Shown here piece after piece: positions 13,001-28,000 of a stretch of DNA of 64,000 nt. Below the pieces are notes generated by a model. It worked only from the letters and a program-made list of their open reading frames with translations, ran no database searches and was not told where the DNA came from. The stretch is taken from positions 176,072-240,071 of the forward strand of contig NMRA01000197.1 in the NCBI GenBank assembly GCA_002633005.1, read 5' to 3'. Within the stretch, counting starts at the first letter, position 1; every line of letters starts with the position of its first letter. This stretch comes from Phoronis australis (Eukaryota > Phoronida > Phoronidae). The translations under genes and the position numbers were made by a program.

Positions 13001-16000
13001 CCCAAATCTGGCCAAAACTGAACTACAGAAATACCATCTGCAAGAGGTGCTGCACAGCTGCAAGAGGTGCTGCACAGCTGCAAGAGGTGCTATACAGCTT
13101 CAAGATTTACATTTTTTTTGTCAAAATAACCATACAGTAACCAATAATTATTAAGTAAAATCCTAAAAATACCGTTTCCATGGAATCTTCACCTAAGAGA
13201 ATGGTGGAGAATTGCTGGATATGCCAGAAGAAAAAGTCCCCATGTGTATGGAAACCATTCACCCAAACACACTTAAAACACTAAACAACCGGTGACCATT
13301 GAAAAAACCTTCCTGTTAATGAAACTATAATAACAGTGAATTGAAGCAACAGACAGACGATCGAGTTGACAGGTCAACTAAACAGAGATATCCCATAACT
13401 AAATTAGACAACCATGTGAAGTGTGAGAAGCCAACCCAAGCATGACAAATGTTTCCCCTTCAAGGGCTCTTCAACTATTGCAAATAAACAGAGAAAATCC
13501 ATTAAAAAATGCCTCAAATGCATCAGTCATGTTAGTTCACACCAGAGGTAGCCACTGTGGAGTGGGGAATCTTTTAACATACTTAAAGACAATAATACAG
13601 AAAAAATGACTGCAACAGATCTATGTATTTTTATGACTCTATTAATATTAAACAGCTTCATCTATATTCTCAAAACAAAAAATAAGGAGTTGCCTGCAAT
13701 GTAAAATGTGCTGTTGTCACTTTTAAACAATCTCAACTTTGACAACATTTTCAATGGAAAGAAAAGACTACAAGTCACTAAATCTTATTGTATTTAGAAC
13801 AAAATTTCTACTCGAGCAGGTTCATTTCAAAATACCTCTAAGCTATTTTGCTAAGAACTTTTCACAAGTGTGGCCTTATGTGCATTTCCTAATTAATTCC
13901 ATCTACACTGATTAAATACGACCCCCCATAATATAGCTGGCATGACCTAGACACCAGAAAATAAAGAACAATATTGAATTCAATTACTAACAAGATCATC
14001 CTTAAAATGTCGGCTGTGTAAATATAGTAACCTGATGAGCAGCCTCAATAGATCAATTCAGTCTGCAGTGTTGCCAAGGAATGCGCAAATTATCCAACAT
14101 TACAAAAAATGGTGCAAAATAATCTAGGTACATCCGGAGTCTAATCATTTGTGGTTTCACAAGTATTGCCTGTGATTACACTTCCAGCCACGCCTGTCTG
14201 TATCATAGTACTATATGTAAAAACATCACGACTTTTATGGTGATTCATAGTACTGTAGGTAAAAACATCACGACTTTTATGGTGATTCATAGTACTGTAT
14301 GTAAAAACATCAGGACTTTTATGGTGATTCATAGTACTGTATGTAAAAACATCACGACTTTTATGGTGATTCATAGTACTGTATGTAAAAACATCACGAC
14401 TTTTATGGTGATTCAGTTCACTTTAATTTTTCAACAAAATTTCAATCATAAATCAGTCGTTTGGTCTGAAACCAACATTCGCCTTTTATTGTACGGAAGG
14501 ACTGACTATAAATATAAATATTGTTGTTTGTAATATATCATTTTCCACAAAAATACATAATTTGCTATGTTTCACATTAGGAAACCGGGCTGCTCAGTGG
14601 TATCTTGTAGTTTTCTCAACATTAAGCGGGAAAAACCCAGAGTCGCTGTCTTCTTGATATCAAGAAGATTGATCTAAGCTCTCACTGTGTTGTGCACGGT
14701 AATTATTGCATTAGCGATGTCTTCATGGAAATAAAATACTGGCTGAAATAAGTTAAAAAGCCAAACACAGAAACTGGTAATTTTTTAACATGTTTAACTT
14801 CTGAAATTGAATTCCTTGCCAAAAATTAGATGCTTAGAATCCTTCTTTTGTGGAAAAAATACGATAAAAATTGGCCAAAATGCTGCGACGAATTTTAGTA
14901 TGTTGACAACAGTTTTGAGTCAATGCGTGTTTACATCAATATATTCATTCAGCAGGGGAGATAACTGGTGTTTGCGCCATGACATTGGACAAAAGACTGA
15001 GCTTGGCGATTAACAAGATTGATATCAGGCCTCCGAAAACTTGGTATGGTGTGAATACAGAATAAATCGGAGTTAGTTTTAATGATCCAGTCAAGTGACT
15101 GAGACTGCCTTAGTTATGACCACAGTTATGACCATAGTGAAAAATAGCCAAGTGAAAGTATGATAGTGACAAGACTAAGTGCACCTGTAGGGTAATAAAA
15201 CATTTTGATATTAACAAGAACTTGCCAGAGAAGCAATAATAAATGACAATTAATCTTAGGTTTCAGACAAAGCCAGTTAGAATTAAGTTAAAACTGCTTG
15301 TTCATCAAGACATAAAACAAATTTTATAATTTTAACAGGGATGTGGTGTCAAAACATAGGCTAAATTCAAAATTCAATTTAATTATTAGGAGACTTACAG
15401 TGTTCGAGCTTTGCTACCTTACAGTTTCCAGCAAAAAAATTTCATCCACAATAAAATTGATAATTGTATTACCCTGCAAAAAATAATTTACAAATTAAGT
15501 AAAAAAAAACGAAAAAGATTGCAGACGGTCTTGTAGGTGAATTGCAACAGTCGTGTGTAGGCCACAAAAATCTAGGCCCATTGCACAAAACACCTGACTT
15601 TGAGCTCATGAGAACCCATCCAGAAGTCCGTAGCTATGTAGGCCAAATTCATTGGTGCTTAGCACCTGACCCAAGTTACTGTCCACAGAGAGCGTACACA
15701 GTCACTAAAGAGGATCAGTGATTCCCTCAAAAAACATAACTCACGGGCTGTAGAGGTGGTCGTGACCGGATAAACTCAAGAATGACTGAGTGAGCATCGT
15801 TCTTCATGCTGACGCTGACAGGCACCTCACCATCCACCTGAGGAGAGACATACAATGTCAGGCAAATGTCGAAAGAATCATATGGCTGAATATGGACCTC
15901 TGTATGGTTCCTAGAACGATGAGCTATATTGGAAATGCATCATTACACAACTTGCATTGAATACTGTCCAAATTTCTTTCAGTGTTTATGGCAGCTATAT

Positions 16001-19000
16001 GCTAAAGGAGTAATTGTAGAAAGTGCATGAGTAACTCCATAAATGCCCATTCAAGTAATGTTGGTGAAAAAGCAATTCCTATTGTCATCCAACCACAGAG
16101 AAACTTGTCATTAGTGCACGGGGTTGGACAAGCGATAAGGGTTCCAGGACATAACCTCAGTATTAAGCATTTCTATTAGGAATCATTAGTTCAATTACTC
16201 GAGCATAGATTTCATCTTCTCAAACTTGGAGTCAACTTAAGACTCAAAACTTAAGCAGGCATGCTGTATGGTTCAAGTGTTAAGTAAGTAGGTTCACTGG
16301 AAGCAATGCAATGCAGTTGATCATTTTTCCAGATGAGTTTCAGAGATTAGACCTTAGCCAGAGGTAAGTTGCTTCTAATTGTTCCACATGAGTTTCAGAG
16401 ATTAGACCTTAGCCAGAGGTAAGTTGCTTCTAATTGTTCCACATGAGTTTCAGAGATTAGACCTTAGCCAGAGGTAAGTTGCCTCTAATTATTCTAGTGG
16501 TCAAGAGTAGCATGCTCTTTTTTGAAGGTTGCCAATACTGTGTTCTTTTTTGGGCAATATATGGAGCTCAGATTAAAAGATTTTTTCTTACACTGATCTG
16601 GGGCCTCTTTCACAAAGATTTTATTGGCTTTGACGACTTTAATCAAAAGTCAGAATTCTGACTAAGAACAGCCAGAATTTGATTTTTGGTCTTTTGTTTC
16701 TTGAACTGTTTTGTCTTCTGTCTACTTGAAGAGACTACGTACTTCTATCATGACTTTGAGTCACAAACAGATGTTCTGACTTTCAGCCTCAGCCTGTTGT
16801 CATGGAACAGGCTAAACCATTTGCTGACTGATTTCAGTGGCGGATCTAGGATATCATAAGGGGGGCCCAACATCTTGTCTCAGGCAATCGTGAAAAGCAC
16901 GATTGCATGCGCGCACCCCGCCTAAAAGATAGAGGGGCTTGCATTTCAGAGGAAGTGGACCTAGTACCACTAAAAAACAAGCAGAGGAATAAAAAATAAA
17001 AAAAACGGGAAAACCATTGTGCCGGTGTTCTGTTTCGGATACTTGCAATCGGGTCTGATCCTCCCCCTCATGTTAATTGCCGGGTTTGATTATTAACTCA
17101 ATATTTCCTCACGCTCTTGCTGTTTAATTTTTTTGCAGAAGCAAGGGGGGGGGGCTGGCCCCTGACCACCCGCTAAATGCGCAAATGAATTTTTAGCTAA
17201 AGGTAAAAAACAACAGCCTATAGACTCTTGGTGGAACAAGGCTCCACTTCTTATTTCCATTGAAAACATGTCAGAGACCCAGTTAACACTTTCAAACTGC
17301 AGGAAATACTCAATATGAAACTTCACACTCAGGGAAACCTCAAGGACAGAACCCATGAAGCTCATTTGACTCAACCCTCATACAATAGAATTAATACAAC
17401 ACATTGCCCATTCCAATGAAACAAAGCAAGGCTAGGAAAATAGATATTGTCTGAAGGAAATATTGTCCACAGGCGGAGGAATTTCCCAATAACACATAAC
17501 CATTAGATATATTAAGAAACATAAAGGTTGGACAATAAAACTTTGCCGAGCCTGGGCTCCCAAATGCAAATGCAATCTGCATGGACCTCCCTCAGACTGG
17601 TATAACATAAACCTTCTAAGCCTTAGCTTTCCTTGATCCCATTAAATTGTCCTTATGAATGGTGAATTGGCGATGGAGTTTCCAAAACAAACGCAAACTT
17701 TGAATTCAAGGAGGTTAAATAGTTAATGTTGGTGGATTTCAGTTGCGCTTTAACTTGTACGCCTGTCGTAGATAAAATTTTGAATTTGAGCATGCAACCC
17801 CTATGTCAAAGTCAAGAAAATAGTCTCCAATTTATTAAATAAATGATTGACCTTCCACTTATGTATAATTTGCTTCTTCTGCTGATAGCTCATTTTAACA
17901 CTTAACCTGGAATTTAATTGCAAGAACTGTCGTATCTTGTGTTTGATCTTGACATTATGTGCTACTCTTGGTTGAAGCACAATGAACACTCGGCTTTTGG
18001 CGGAGATTTCCGATGCCTGACCGCACATTTAGTCACGGGAAATCACCTATTGGCAACAGCAAGATTTTGGAGCAGGCCTACGTTAGTAGCTAGCAAGCCA
18101 TGGTCCTTAGGTTATAAACAAGGTTATTTTACAAAACCAAAATTTAAATACATCCACACTATAGTATGTGAAAGGCGCTCAAATAACGTTTGTGGGCACG
18201 CGAAAAAACATACCGTGAATTATACGCTTATAAGGAAGTTACGCATTTCTAATGATATGCGGGAATTTTCACCGATCGTCCTTCTGAGAGGCTTTTACCA
18301 AGATCAAAGAGAGCGCGGTGCCGGAAAATTTTGAAAATGCACCGACCAATAATTTTCGTTAAAAAGGGAACACCACGGCAGTATTCAGCTGGATAAAAAA
18401 CAACCACGAATGGTTTTAATTTTTAAAAACCGATGAACTAATAAGCTAAAAACAACAAACATTGGGTACGATTGAAGATAAACGACCGTGTGTATTGATA
18501 TACTCGGTGGATTTACAAACGCTGATCACAGTTAACAATATCACATGAATTATTCTTTTAACAATCTTTCAATCTCGTTTAACCAGTTTTTTGACTAGTT
18601 CATAACACTAATGTACTTAACTTGTGTCCACACTTCATTTTCATGGCTGACAAAAAGCTAGAATAGTTATGTAGACAGCGCAACTGAAATTGTCCAGACA
18701 TTCCAAATCTTCAGTTTGGCTATCACCATGTTTTCACTTTTGTATATATTTTATGATTTGGGTTCTAATAAAGATTAAAACTTGAACTAATGACACATGT
18801 AGTTTTGTTTGCCGTGAAATTTTCAGTGTAGTTGTAATCTGGAAACTTCAGGGATGGGTTCACAGTTGACTAAATTAAATTTCGCTGGCAATCAAAATCT
18901 ACCACACTGTTTTGGTACTTCAAGTTTAAAAATAAAATAAAAAGATATCAACCCGTTCACAGTAAGAAAAAACAAGTTGACAGGATTATTAAAAATGAAA

Positions 19001-22000
19001 TAATGAAAACCGGCATGAAACATATTTAAAACCATTGTACCATTGGAAAGTGACCCTTTGTCAAGATAAACACAAATTATTTTTTTGGTCATTTTGTAAT
19101 ATTTAAAATGTACTAAGTTAAAACTAATTACTATTCTTCTCAGTTGCAGGCTGTAACTCTGCGCAAATGCCCCAAAGAAAACCAATTTGGGTGTAATAAT
19201 AACCAACATTGTTGAGACAGTAGTACTAGCTATTACCTTTCGACTTCATTAGCTCAGATCTACATCAATACAAAGGGCGTGCTGAATAGGCATCATAAAA
19301 GTTGTCTGGGGCTGAGGGAACCAGAGTGGTGGCCAGTGTAAGCGAGAAAATCTCCACATGAGAGCTTTGGAAATGTTTCAGAAGCATACGAGAAAACCTG
19401 GATGTTTATGAAGGTCGTGTGCCAAGAATATCACAATGGTATTGGGATTCATGATTTTGGCGTTTTTTGACATTTTTGTCGTCAAATCACCACTCACAGG
19501 CAATTTGATGTGATCAAGTCAAAGAAAAGTATTCAAAGATTTGTTAGACGCAGATTTCGTAGAGTTCCATGCACATTTGATTAGAAAATTCTGAGGAAAC
19601 CCATTTTCAGTGTCCAACCTTTATGTTTTATTAGTAGAGAATGACGTCAGTGATTGAGGAACAGATAAACAGAAGTGCCAGTGGTTTCACTGTGAATGTT
19701 GAACAAAGCTTTCACTGAAGTGAAAGTTCCCCACAGGTTTTAAACAATATTTATCACCCACTTGCCAGAACCAACAGCACAGTGACTTAATACAGTAATA
19801 ACTCTCTAGTTTGGAAATCTAAAATTTGTACACCAAAATTTAAGCCATAGTTGATTTTTTATTCTGAAGATTGAAGATTGGATGTCTATGGCGTTCATCA
19901 TATTTGTCAAACACTGGACACTGTTTTGTATCAACAGAGTCTGAAAACTGACTTGGCACATCATAATATCATTGGATATAGGTGTCAGAGCTAAGTTTTC
20001 CCTATAGTGCATAACATCAAGATGAACGGTCGTTCGTCATTGATCGTAATTCTTGAACTTGAGAAAGCCAATATTGCCTTGCGTTATTTCTAAAATTAGG
20101 TAGAACCTCCATCCTTGAGCAAAATAATTCATTTTTCACTGTCCCAAACAGCATAATTTTTACCATAAGGCTATTTTACTCTCACAAAGTCACTTGGGTT
20201 GTTTTGTTTAGAGGAAATGGTACTATTTATTGTACTTTTTGCCACAGACTCCATATGTGAAAGTACACTGTATTCGTTTGTTTTATTGTTTATTCCGGGA
20301 TCATAATTAGTTCTATAAAAACAAACAATATTTCTACTGCTCCTGAGGTTTTAAACTCTTAACACATCTTCTGAGTTAAAAATTTCTCCAAAGAAATTTG
20401 GACACAAACCAAACCCGTTTAAACTTATGCTAAAATGATGACCTTTCCACAATGTAATCAAACGTTTTACGTCAAAATAGCGAGAATTAAATACACAATT
20501 TTAAAAATAATTTTTGACGATTCACCAACAAGTACTTACCATGATCTTGTTGAGAGTATATCTCCTCATGCGTATGTCTTCCATGAGTATTTCATATGGT
20601 GTCAACTCAAACTCCAACGGGGGTAGGTCGACATGTTCTACCTTCTTTAACTTCACACCCTGCCTCAAGCTCTGTAACACTTGTACCCAGAGACGAGCCT
20701 GTGGATGGAACACACTTTGGGCTTGGAGGGGGTAACTAATCTGTATAGTTGCTTAGAATTTTGTAAATCACAGATGTCACTCACACACGATGGGCCTTTT
20801 GAAATTGGAATGCAAGGTCAATAAAAGCTATTCTTTGTGAATCCTGCTCTTAGCCATACAAGTGCTCCCCTTGGACTGCTAAAAGTAAGTAAACACAACT
20901 TAGCAAAGGGTTTATGGTCCTGACTCAGACGATACGTTTTATTACCCCCTATGAACTCATGAATAGCTGAGCCTGGGACGATACCAAATAAAAATACGGG
21001 GATACCAATTCAAGATACAAATTACGGCAGACTTGAGAATTTCTAATAATCTTCTCACATTTTGAAATACAGAAATTCTTCACCTTTATAGCACACAATA
21101 TGACGGACAAGTGAAATTTTAATTCATCAAAAATTCAAACAAAACAAATGAGAATTTTTGTCTATCATTATCTTCTTTCATGAAAATAATATTTAGCAAA
21201 GTTCCCATTATTTACAGAAAGGCAAATTAGCAATTTTGAAACTGAATGGAAAATCAAAATTTTGCCGGGCAACTACTTACAGTTGGACCACAAAATGTAT
21301 TATAAAGATAAAGGTTTGAACTGCAGCCGCACTCGGACAATGTTGTGTACATTTGAGGGCATTCATGTCGGGAGATCTTGGAAATGAAAAAGGGACTCTT
21401 GGTAATTGCAGTTGTCCAAATTTGGTGAGATTTCTCCATACGTAACTTAAGACACTTCTTGATTGCTTTCTGGTCTGGGTGAAGAAAGTTTAGTAAATTG
21501 CTAACAACAACATGTAATACGTTGACTTTCAGATGCTTCTGCTCTTATCCAAAGGATGATGTACATGGAGTGAATGTATTTTACACCTCAGTTGTAATCA
21601 AGAATCGTAAGGAGTAATTTGTTCTATTTACTGGAAACCCCAGTATAATAGAGATGAAAATACAGTTGGTACCACACTTTAGCACTTACAAACAATAGAG
21701 GTCAGCACCTGTTATTGCAAGTTCTCTTCTTTGACATGGGCAGAATTGACCTATCGCAAGCTCCGCCCCTATGCGAAAAGTCACGTGATACCCGACAATT
21801 GAACGAGATGTAAGAGGCAAATACACTGTCGCTAAACGACGTTCCTGGTGGAAATCGATGAGTGTTTTTGCACTATTTGAAAACGCTTCGACAGAGACAA
21901 GAGGCGATGTTTTTCAACAGAGAATCTTACGCTCATGATACGGGAATTTGTAAAGGTGACGATGAAAAAATAAGTGCTCGAAGAGCCAGCGAAAATCCGA

Positions 22001-25000
22001 AGAAACACCTCGGCCTCGGGGCCACCTTCACCTGACATATGACAAGGCCACTGATAAGATATGTTCATGTTAAGCTGGGTATGTACCTTAAAGTCTAATT
22101 ATCTGTACGATTCCATAGATTTCATGATCTTTCGAATAAAACCAGTGAAAATTCACCGATATTTTTATTCTGTCGTCTGCTAAATTTCGCCAAATGAAAA
22201 ATAGGTCACAACTGGTGAACTCCTGCAGTAAAGTAGGTCATAGATTACAGACAACACATGCACTATAGTCTCTGACTAGGTCGACTCGATAGCACTGTTT
22301 ACGCTTTTCTAATCTTGTAACGAAATATTTTGATCAAAAAATTCAGGTTCATAGCTCAGGTACACACTCATCTCGTCCTAGGCAAACAGTTAGCTCCGGT
22401 AGGTCTAACGCTGTGTCTAAGTCAAATTAATGTCTGGAATTCAGTGGCGGATCTAAGATACCACAGGGGGACCCAACATATGTTGCCTCGTGGGATTGGG
22501 CAAAGTGCGAATGTATGTGCACAGGCGGCCCGAAAGTTGCAGGGGCCAGGGATGTAGACCGGTGGACCTTCTGTTCAGAAAATCTATCGGTGGACTAAAA
22601 AAAACAGGAACACGATTCCGCCGTGATCTGGGGTCTGAGCCCCCCTCTTCCGCTACCGGTCCTAGTTACTGAACTCAATATTTCCTCACGCTTCACGCTC
22701 TTGCTGTTTCATTTTGCTTGCGGCAGCCAAGGGGGGGGGGGGCTGCGGCCCCTGTCCCCCCCTAAATCCGCCTATGGAGTTGTCCGTTTGCACCATTAAG
22801 TAACTTGGCATTTTTTTGTTGTTTCATTCCATAAAGGTAGCTTTCATTTAATTTTGATGGTAGCATGATCACTAAGTCGTGGTATGGTTACTAGAGATTA
22901 CAAGTCTGGTGTGGTAGTTGCAAAAATGGGGTATTTACAAAAATAACTCAATTTCTTTTTTAAAGCTTCATAAATCTAAATATCATGTTTGAACAACTTC
23001 AAAATAAGCTCTCTCTAACTGTACGGACATAGTGTATATTAGAGGTACACGTCAAAAAGTAATTCAACAGTTTACTGTTAGTGATAACAGCTCGACCAAG
23101 GCTTTGAGTTCCGGCAGTAATCCAGTGCCCTTCCCTGTGCCGATCGAATCTCTGAATTTTGACCGGGAGAGAAGTTCAGTTGAACGCCAGGCTACGGTTT
23201 ATGAATAACAAAAATGTATCTCTGATACGAAACAAAATAATGTCCATTAGGTTGAAATAAATTTAAAAAAAAAACATAAAATAAAAATGTCCTTGAAAAC
23301 AACAATTTCCAGGGACTACCGCTAGTGTGCTGAGATCCAGCAGGTGCCGAGACAAAGGCGGCCAGATGTAGGAAACTCGGGAGTCAAAATCTGAGATAGC
23401 CCTGCACCATAGCCACCAAGCTGAAAAGTGCGTATCTTGGAACTAATATATTTGTGTTTATTATAGCCTTCGAGTTATCAAGCAACATCGCTAAGTTCAG
23501 CTGCTCGTGTGGCCGTACAGTTTGATCCATAGTTTACGCTTTTCAACATCATTTTTCGGCTTAGGACATGCCAAAAATGACGGGATATTATTCTGGAGCA
23601 GCATAATGGCTACACACGCCATATCAACACCGTTTCCCCATTCTTAGCGGACAATTTCTTGATCAGCTATAGACTAAAGTAAGTTTTACTCGACTACGTG
23701 TGGTTTGTCGGGTAAAATGGCGGCTTGGAAAGGCAGACGAAGGTGTGCCAAGAATGCTGCGTTCTGATTGGTCAATTAAGCCGTCCGTCATAATCCTGGC
23801 GATAGGTCAATTCAGACAGCATGACGCATTTCAACATGAGACGGCAATGCACTAAGATACCATCAAGATCTATTCTGATGCAAACTATACGACTGAAGGT
23901 AAAAGGACGTGCAATAAAAGCAGGTATAAATTTGTGTTTTGCAAAATAATTTTATGTCTTGAACCATTTACTGCTATAAAACAAGTCTAAGCTTGTTCCT
24001 AACTCAAGAGAAAGTAGTTTGTGGGCTTGGAAAGAACTGACATTTTGTCATTCTTTAAGACCGTCTGCTCGGCATATAAAATCATCTGCTGCGACATCCT
24101 GTTGAGTATGGTCTAAAGCAATAATGATCTGTCACTTCTTTCCAAACCTACAAATCACCTCGGAAATTGTGAGGAACAGGTTGAAAACAATTTCATAACT
24201 GTAAGTGATACCGGTCAACAGGTACAGTGGTATAGGTCAACAGGTACAGTGGTATAGGTCAACAGGTACAGTGGTATAGGTCAACAGGTACAGTGGTACA
24301 GGTCAACAGGTACAGTGGTACAGGTCAACAGGCAGCTTTTTGATGGAAAGCGGGTTTATAGCACAATCCAAATTCCCTACAACAGTGAAAACATATTTGT
24401 AGCACATATCAAACAAAGATTTTGAGCACTGCTTTCAAATATAATATCTCAAGACAGCTACTGACATTTAATACACAATCAATAATGCTTACCCATTCAA
24501 TCCGACCCAGATTCCTAAGTTCATCAAAATCGTCATCAGTAGAGTTGTCCACATACTGGAAAAGAACATGCAAATCTGTGAGAAAGATAAACATTGTTTA
24601 TTTTTCACTCAAATAAATTATGGAGAAAACATTTAGTTCCTAACACTGAAAAACCCAAATTTTATACACTACAGTGTTCTCCTCAACAAAAAACTCAAAC
24701 TTGACTGGAATTACAAAATTTATGTATGTGTTCAAAAATCCATGTGATGAGTTTATGTGCTAAGTCTTGAAATAAATACATTGTCCACAAAGTCACCCGA
24801 TTTGCTTAAGAAATGGCTAATCTCCAAAATTTTCTAACTCGTTGCATATTTGGTTTTCAAACTAAACGCAAGTAAGCCAAACTTGTCAAGGCATAATTTA
24901 AACTCCACGCAATGTGACAAGTCAATACAGGTTGTGGGGAACACTGAACTACTAATGGCTTGTGCACTTACACAAGAAATAATGCAAAACAGGCTTGTAG

Positions 25001-28000
25001 GACTCATCAGAACTGAGAAGAGATCCAATGAGCACCTACCATAAATATATAAAGTGACATAATGCGCTAGTTAGAAGAGATACTGGCCAGCAAGTATGTG
25101 AACAACCTTAACATGTAAACATTGACTCAGGTGGTAGAGTAAGTAAGTGGTCAATCTATAATTTATACATCAAAGACTCTTTTCAATGACCTTCATTGCA
25201 TATGTTCAACAAGATGAAATGTTTCTGGCTAAAGGCAGACCTTCTGATGTTATTTAGGTACAAGCATGTCCACGTTTTCACTTAAATCAACTGTGTGTTC
25301 AGCACTTTACAGACTTCAATATGTTAAGCAGATTTCCTTTTTAATGATTTACTGCAGTATAACCAAGAGTCTGAAATGTTGTAACACTCAACAAATATTA
25401 ACAATAATGGGGGGCTTGTTTCATAATGGCATAGACTTAAGTCAGAAATTTGGTCACATGCTCCACACAGCTATTTTTGAAAAATAATTAAATATCATTT
25501 AAGGTTATCTCAAACCCTATTCACCAAAACAGGCCATTTTTATATTTCACGTGTGTCTCTTAAAATAACTTATCTTCATTCTCGGGGAACCTCAAATACA
25601 AAATATATACCACGTAATGAGGAAAAAGATTTAGCAGAACCACCTTGGAACCGCACAACCACATGGATAGTTTACTACTTATCCGAGGTCAAAGGTTACA
25701 AGGCTGGCACTCAAATCGAATCTCACGCCAGGTACAGAGCAGCTTCGGATGAACCCTCAGTCCTTTCATTCACCAAGTCGTCATAATATTGAGTCAACGA
25801 GGTGTACTTATGATAGAACGGTGCCAGGGAAAACAATGACAAAAGTTCGTAGTTTTGATCCTGAGGCAGTTGTGCATCTACATGCATATGATCCCTGAGA
25901 ACGAAGGCTATGAGTCGCCTCATGCCTCTGTGGCCATGAACACAGCAAGTTGTGAAAGAGATAAATCCTCACCCAAATTCCGTAACTCATAAGAACATTG
26001 ATATTTTGCTGTTTTGATCTCATGCTAACGACATGCTTTAACCACTGACTCAATTTTTGTTATTTCTTTCTTACTTGGTTTCATATCAGTCTCCCAGCAA
26101 GTGATGTGTACAGACTATGTGTATGAACTGTGACCTACTTAAAAGCAACAGTAACAGTTGATCTCACCTCATGGCTGGGGATGGTACGTTTTAATGATAA
26201 TTAAGTTAATTACGCACTGCAAAATTAATTCAGTAGACATTGCGAGTGAACGTTGAAACAGGAACATGGTTAAGGCATGTATAGGTTATAATTGCTGAAA
26301 ACAAGTTTTCACTGAATAATTAACTGAAAACTTTGAGATTTTCACTTGTCCCAGTTTAATCGGCTTTTTCTCGGCTTCGGCAAATTGACTTTATTTGAAC
26401 TAAGGAACACTAGTTCTTGAAAAGGGCTTCGTGAACTTCGCTGAAACTTTCCAAACTTATATTTATTCATCACTCTCAAAAACCCTGTTAGGATTTTTGA
26501 TATAAAGGCCTAGTTTTTGCGTAATATAACAAAGATAAACACAACTTCTATTTTTTACAAGAATAACTCTTAAGTTTTGCGAGTTGATTTGTCATAGAAA
26601 CCAAATGAAAAGACTAATCAAAAATTCTTCACAGCATTTTTGAGGTAACTGGTGAAGTTTTCATTTAAAAAAGTTATTTTGCTATGAATGTACCTTTCTT
26701 AAAAATGAAATTTTGACTTAAAAAGGTGTTAACGTAATAACAATAAGGGTGCATAAATAAAAAACATGTTTTTATATTCCCTTATCTTTTTTCTTTCTAG
26801 TTGACAACTGAAAGCTTAGTTTGTTGATATACGAGTTAGAATGAAGGCACTAAATAAGATTTGAGATAACCTTAATCAGTAATGCACAGCACCTGAGAAG
26901 ATACACATAATAGTTACACGTAGGTACTGAGATGATTTCTATAACTTATTTCTAGACTGTAATGCGCTCATAACTACTTTGGTAAACTTTTATTCCTCAG
27001 GTGTGATGAGGGAGCGTAATAACACTAATGGACTCAAGTCAGACTCATAAAATGAGCCCCGGGAACAAATTGTGATATAAAAAAAATAATTGCAGGCGGT
27101 CTGGTACACGTTGCTCAGGCCACACATGTGGGCCCATTGCACTGATCACCTGGAAATATTTTTGTGCTTTATTAATATATAGTTAAAACCGAACTGAAGA
27201 GCTAGAACCCTGACTCAAGGGTCTAGCAGTGTGGCTCAGTGGGACTTGAACCCACGACCTCGAGTAAGGAAGACGGGTACCAATCACACTAGGCCACACT
27301 GACTCCTCTTACAAATTGTGACAAGTCGTCTATCAGTTGATCCAAATGTGCAGATACCTGAAAATTGATTTGAGGTGCAGCACTTTTTATAAAAAATTAC
27401 CAAAAAATTACCATAGGAAGTATCTTTAAGACATTTTGAGAAACAGCGAAGGAGCACAACAGTTGTTCATTGCAGCTGGTATTACTAACAAGGTACTGAA
27501 GCTTTCTAGAAAAGATGTGAATAGTCAGCTACCTCTTTGTTGGCAGATATTTTCTCTAAGAATGTTAGAAGGTCGGCAGCCTCAGTCACCAATGCCCGAC
27601 ACACAGCTCTGTAGTGATCTGGGGCATCTTCCTGCCTCTGAAGATGGTCTGCACACATCTAGACATTGGAACAAGCTATTAATCCAGCTGCATTTTGATT
27701 GCATGCACAGGCATACATGTTATCACATATTAAGGAAGGAACTACGGTACCGTACCGTATCCAAGTTTAGGTCCTAAAAACAAATGTTTCTGTGTTATCA
27801 AGGTATGCAAGAGTCCTGCTACAACAAGTAACTACTTTAAAGGCACATTTTGACTTTGCATCCGAAAAATAATATTTTGAGATTATTGTTGAAGTTTGAC
27901 CAGTGTTATTAAGCAATAAAATCACTTGTTATTGTGACTTTATTCACAAATTACCAATTCTTGTCTTCACCAACATCAAGGCTATACAATTTCAATACAT

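Larger units (their letters stand above)
11891..15744 (-). other. spire intron 7 (3.9 kb)
   Basis: It contains a 20-bp array (13038), a 42-bp array (14203), a short TA run near 12777-12791 and a SINE-tail fragment (15515). The open frames over 14141-14533 on both strands arise from the 42-bp repeat, whose length is a multiple of three. Confidence 0.7.
15838..20539 (-). other. spire intron 6 (4.7 kb)
   Basis: It contains a 55-bp minisatellite (16333) and a ggcggatct MITE (16835). An open frame of 138 codons at 17918-18334 (plus) resembles nothing known and lies wholly in intron. The rest is featureless. Confidence 0.7.
20699..24492 (-). other. spire intron 5 (3.8 kb)
   Basis: Most of it is a 2.07-kb TIR element (21744-23812) with a second MITE nested inside. 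It also holds the 22-bp minisatellite at 24213. The remaining stretches show nothing recognisable. Confidence 0.7.

Noticed and set aside
14141-14533. Repeat proteins on both strands
   Set aside because: They come from a 42-bp minisatellite whose length is a multiple of three; no homology or splice context.
17918-18334. 138-codon plus-strand frame
   Set aside because: No recognisable domain, lies in spire intron 6 in AT-rich sequence; treated as chance.
27229-27304. A working tRNA gene
   Set aside because: The anticodon stem does not pair and the head is joined to a repeat body; it is a SINE.
27436-27777. 113-codon plus-strand frame
   Set aside because: Antisense of spire exon 4, which has clear KIND homology and splice sites on the other strand.
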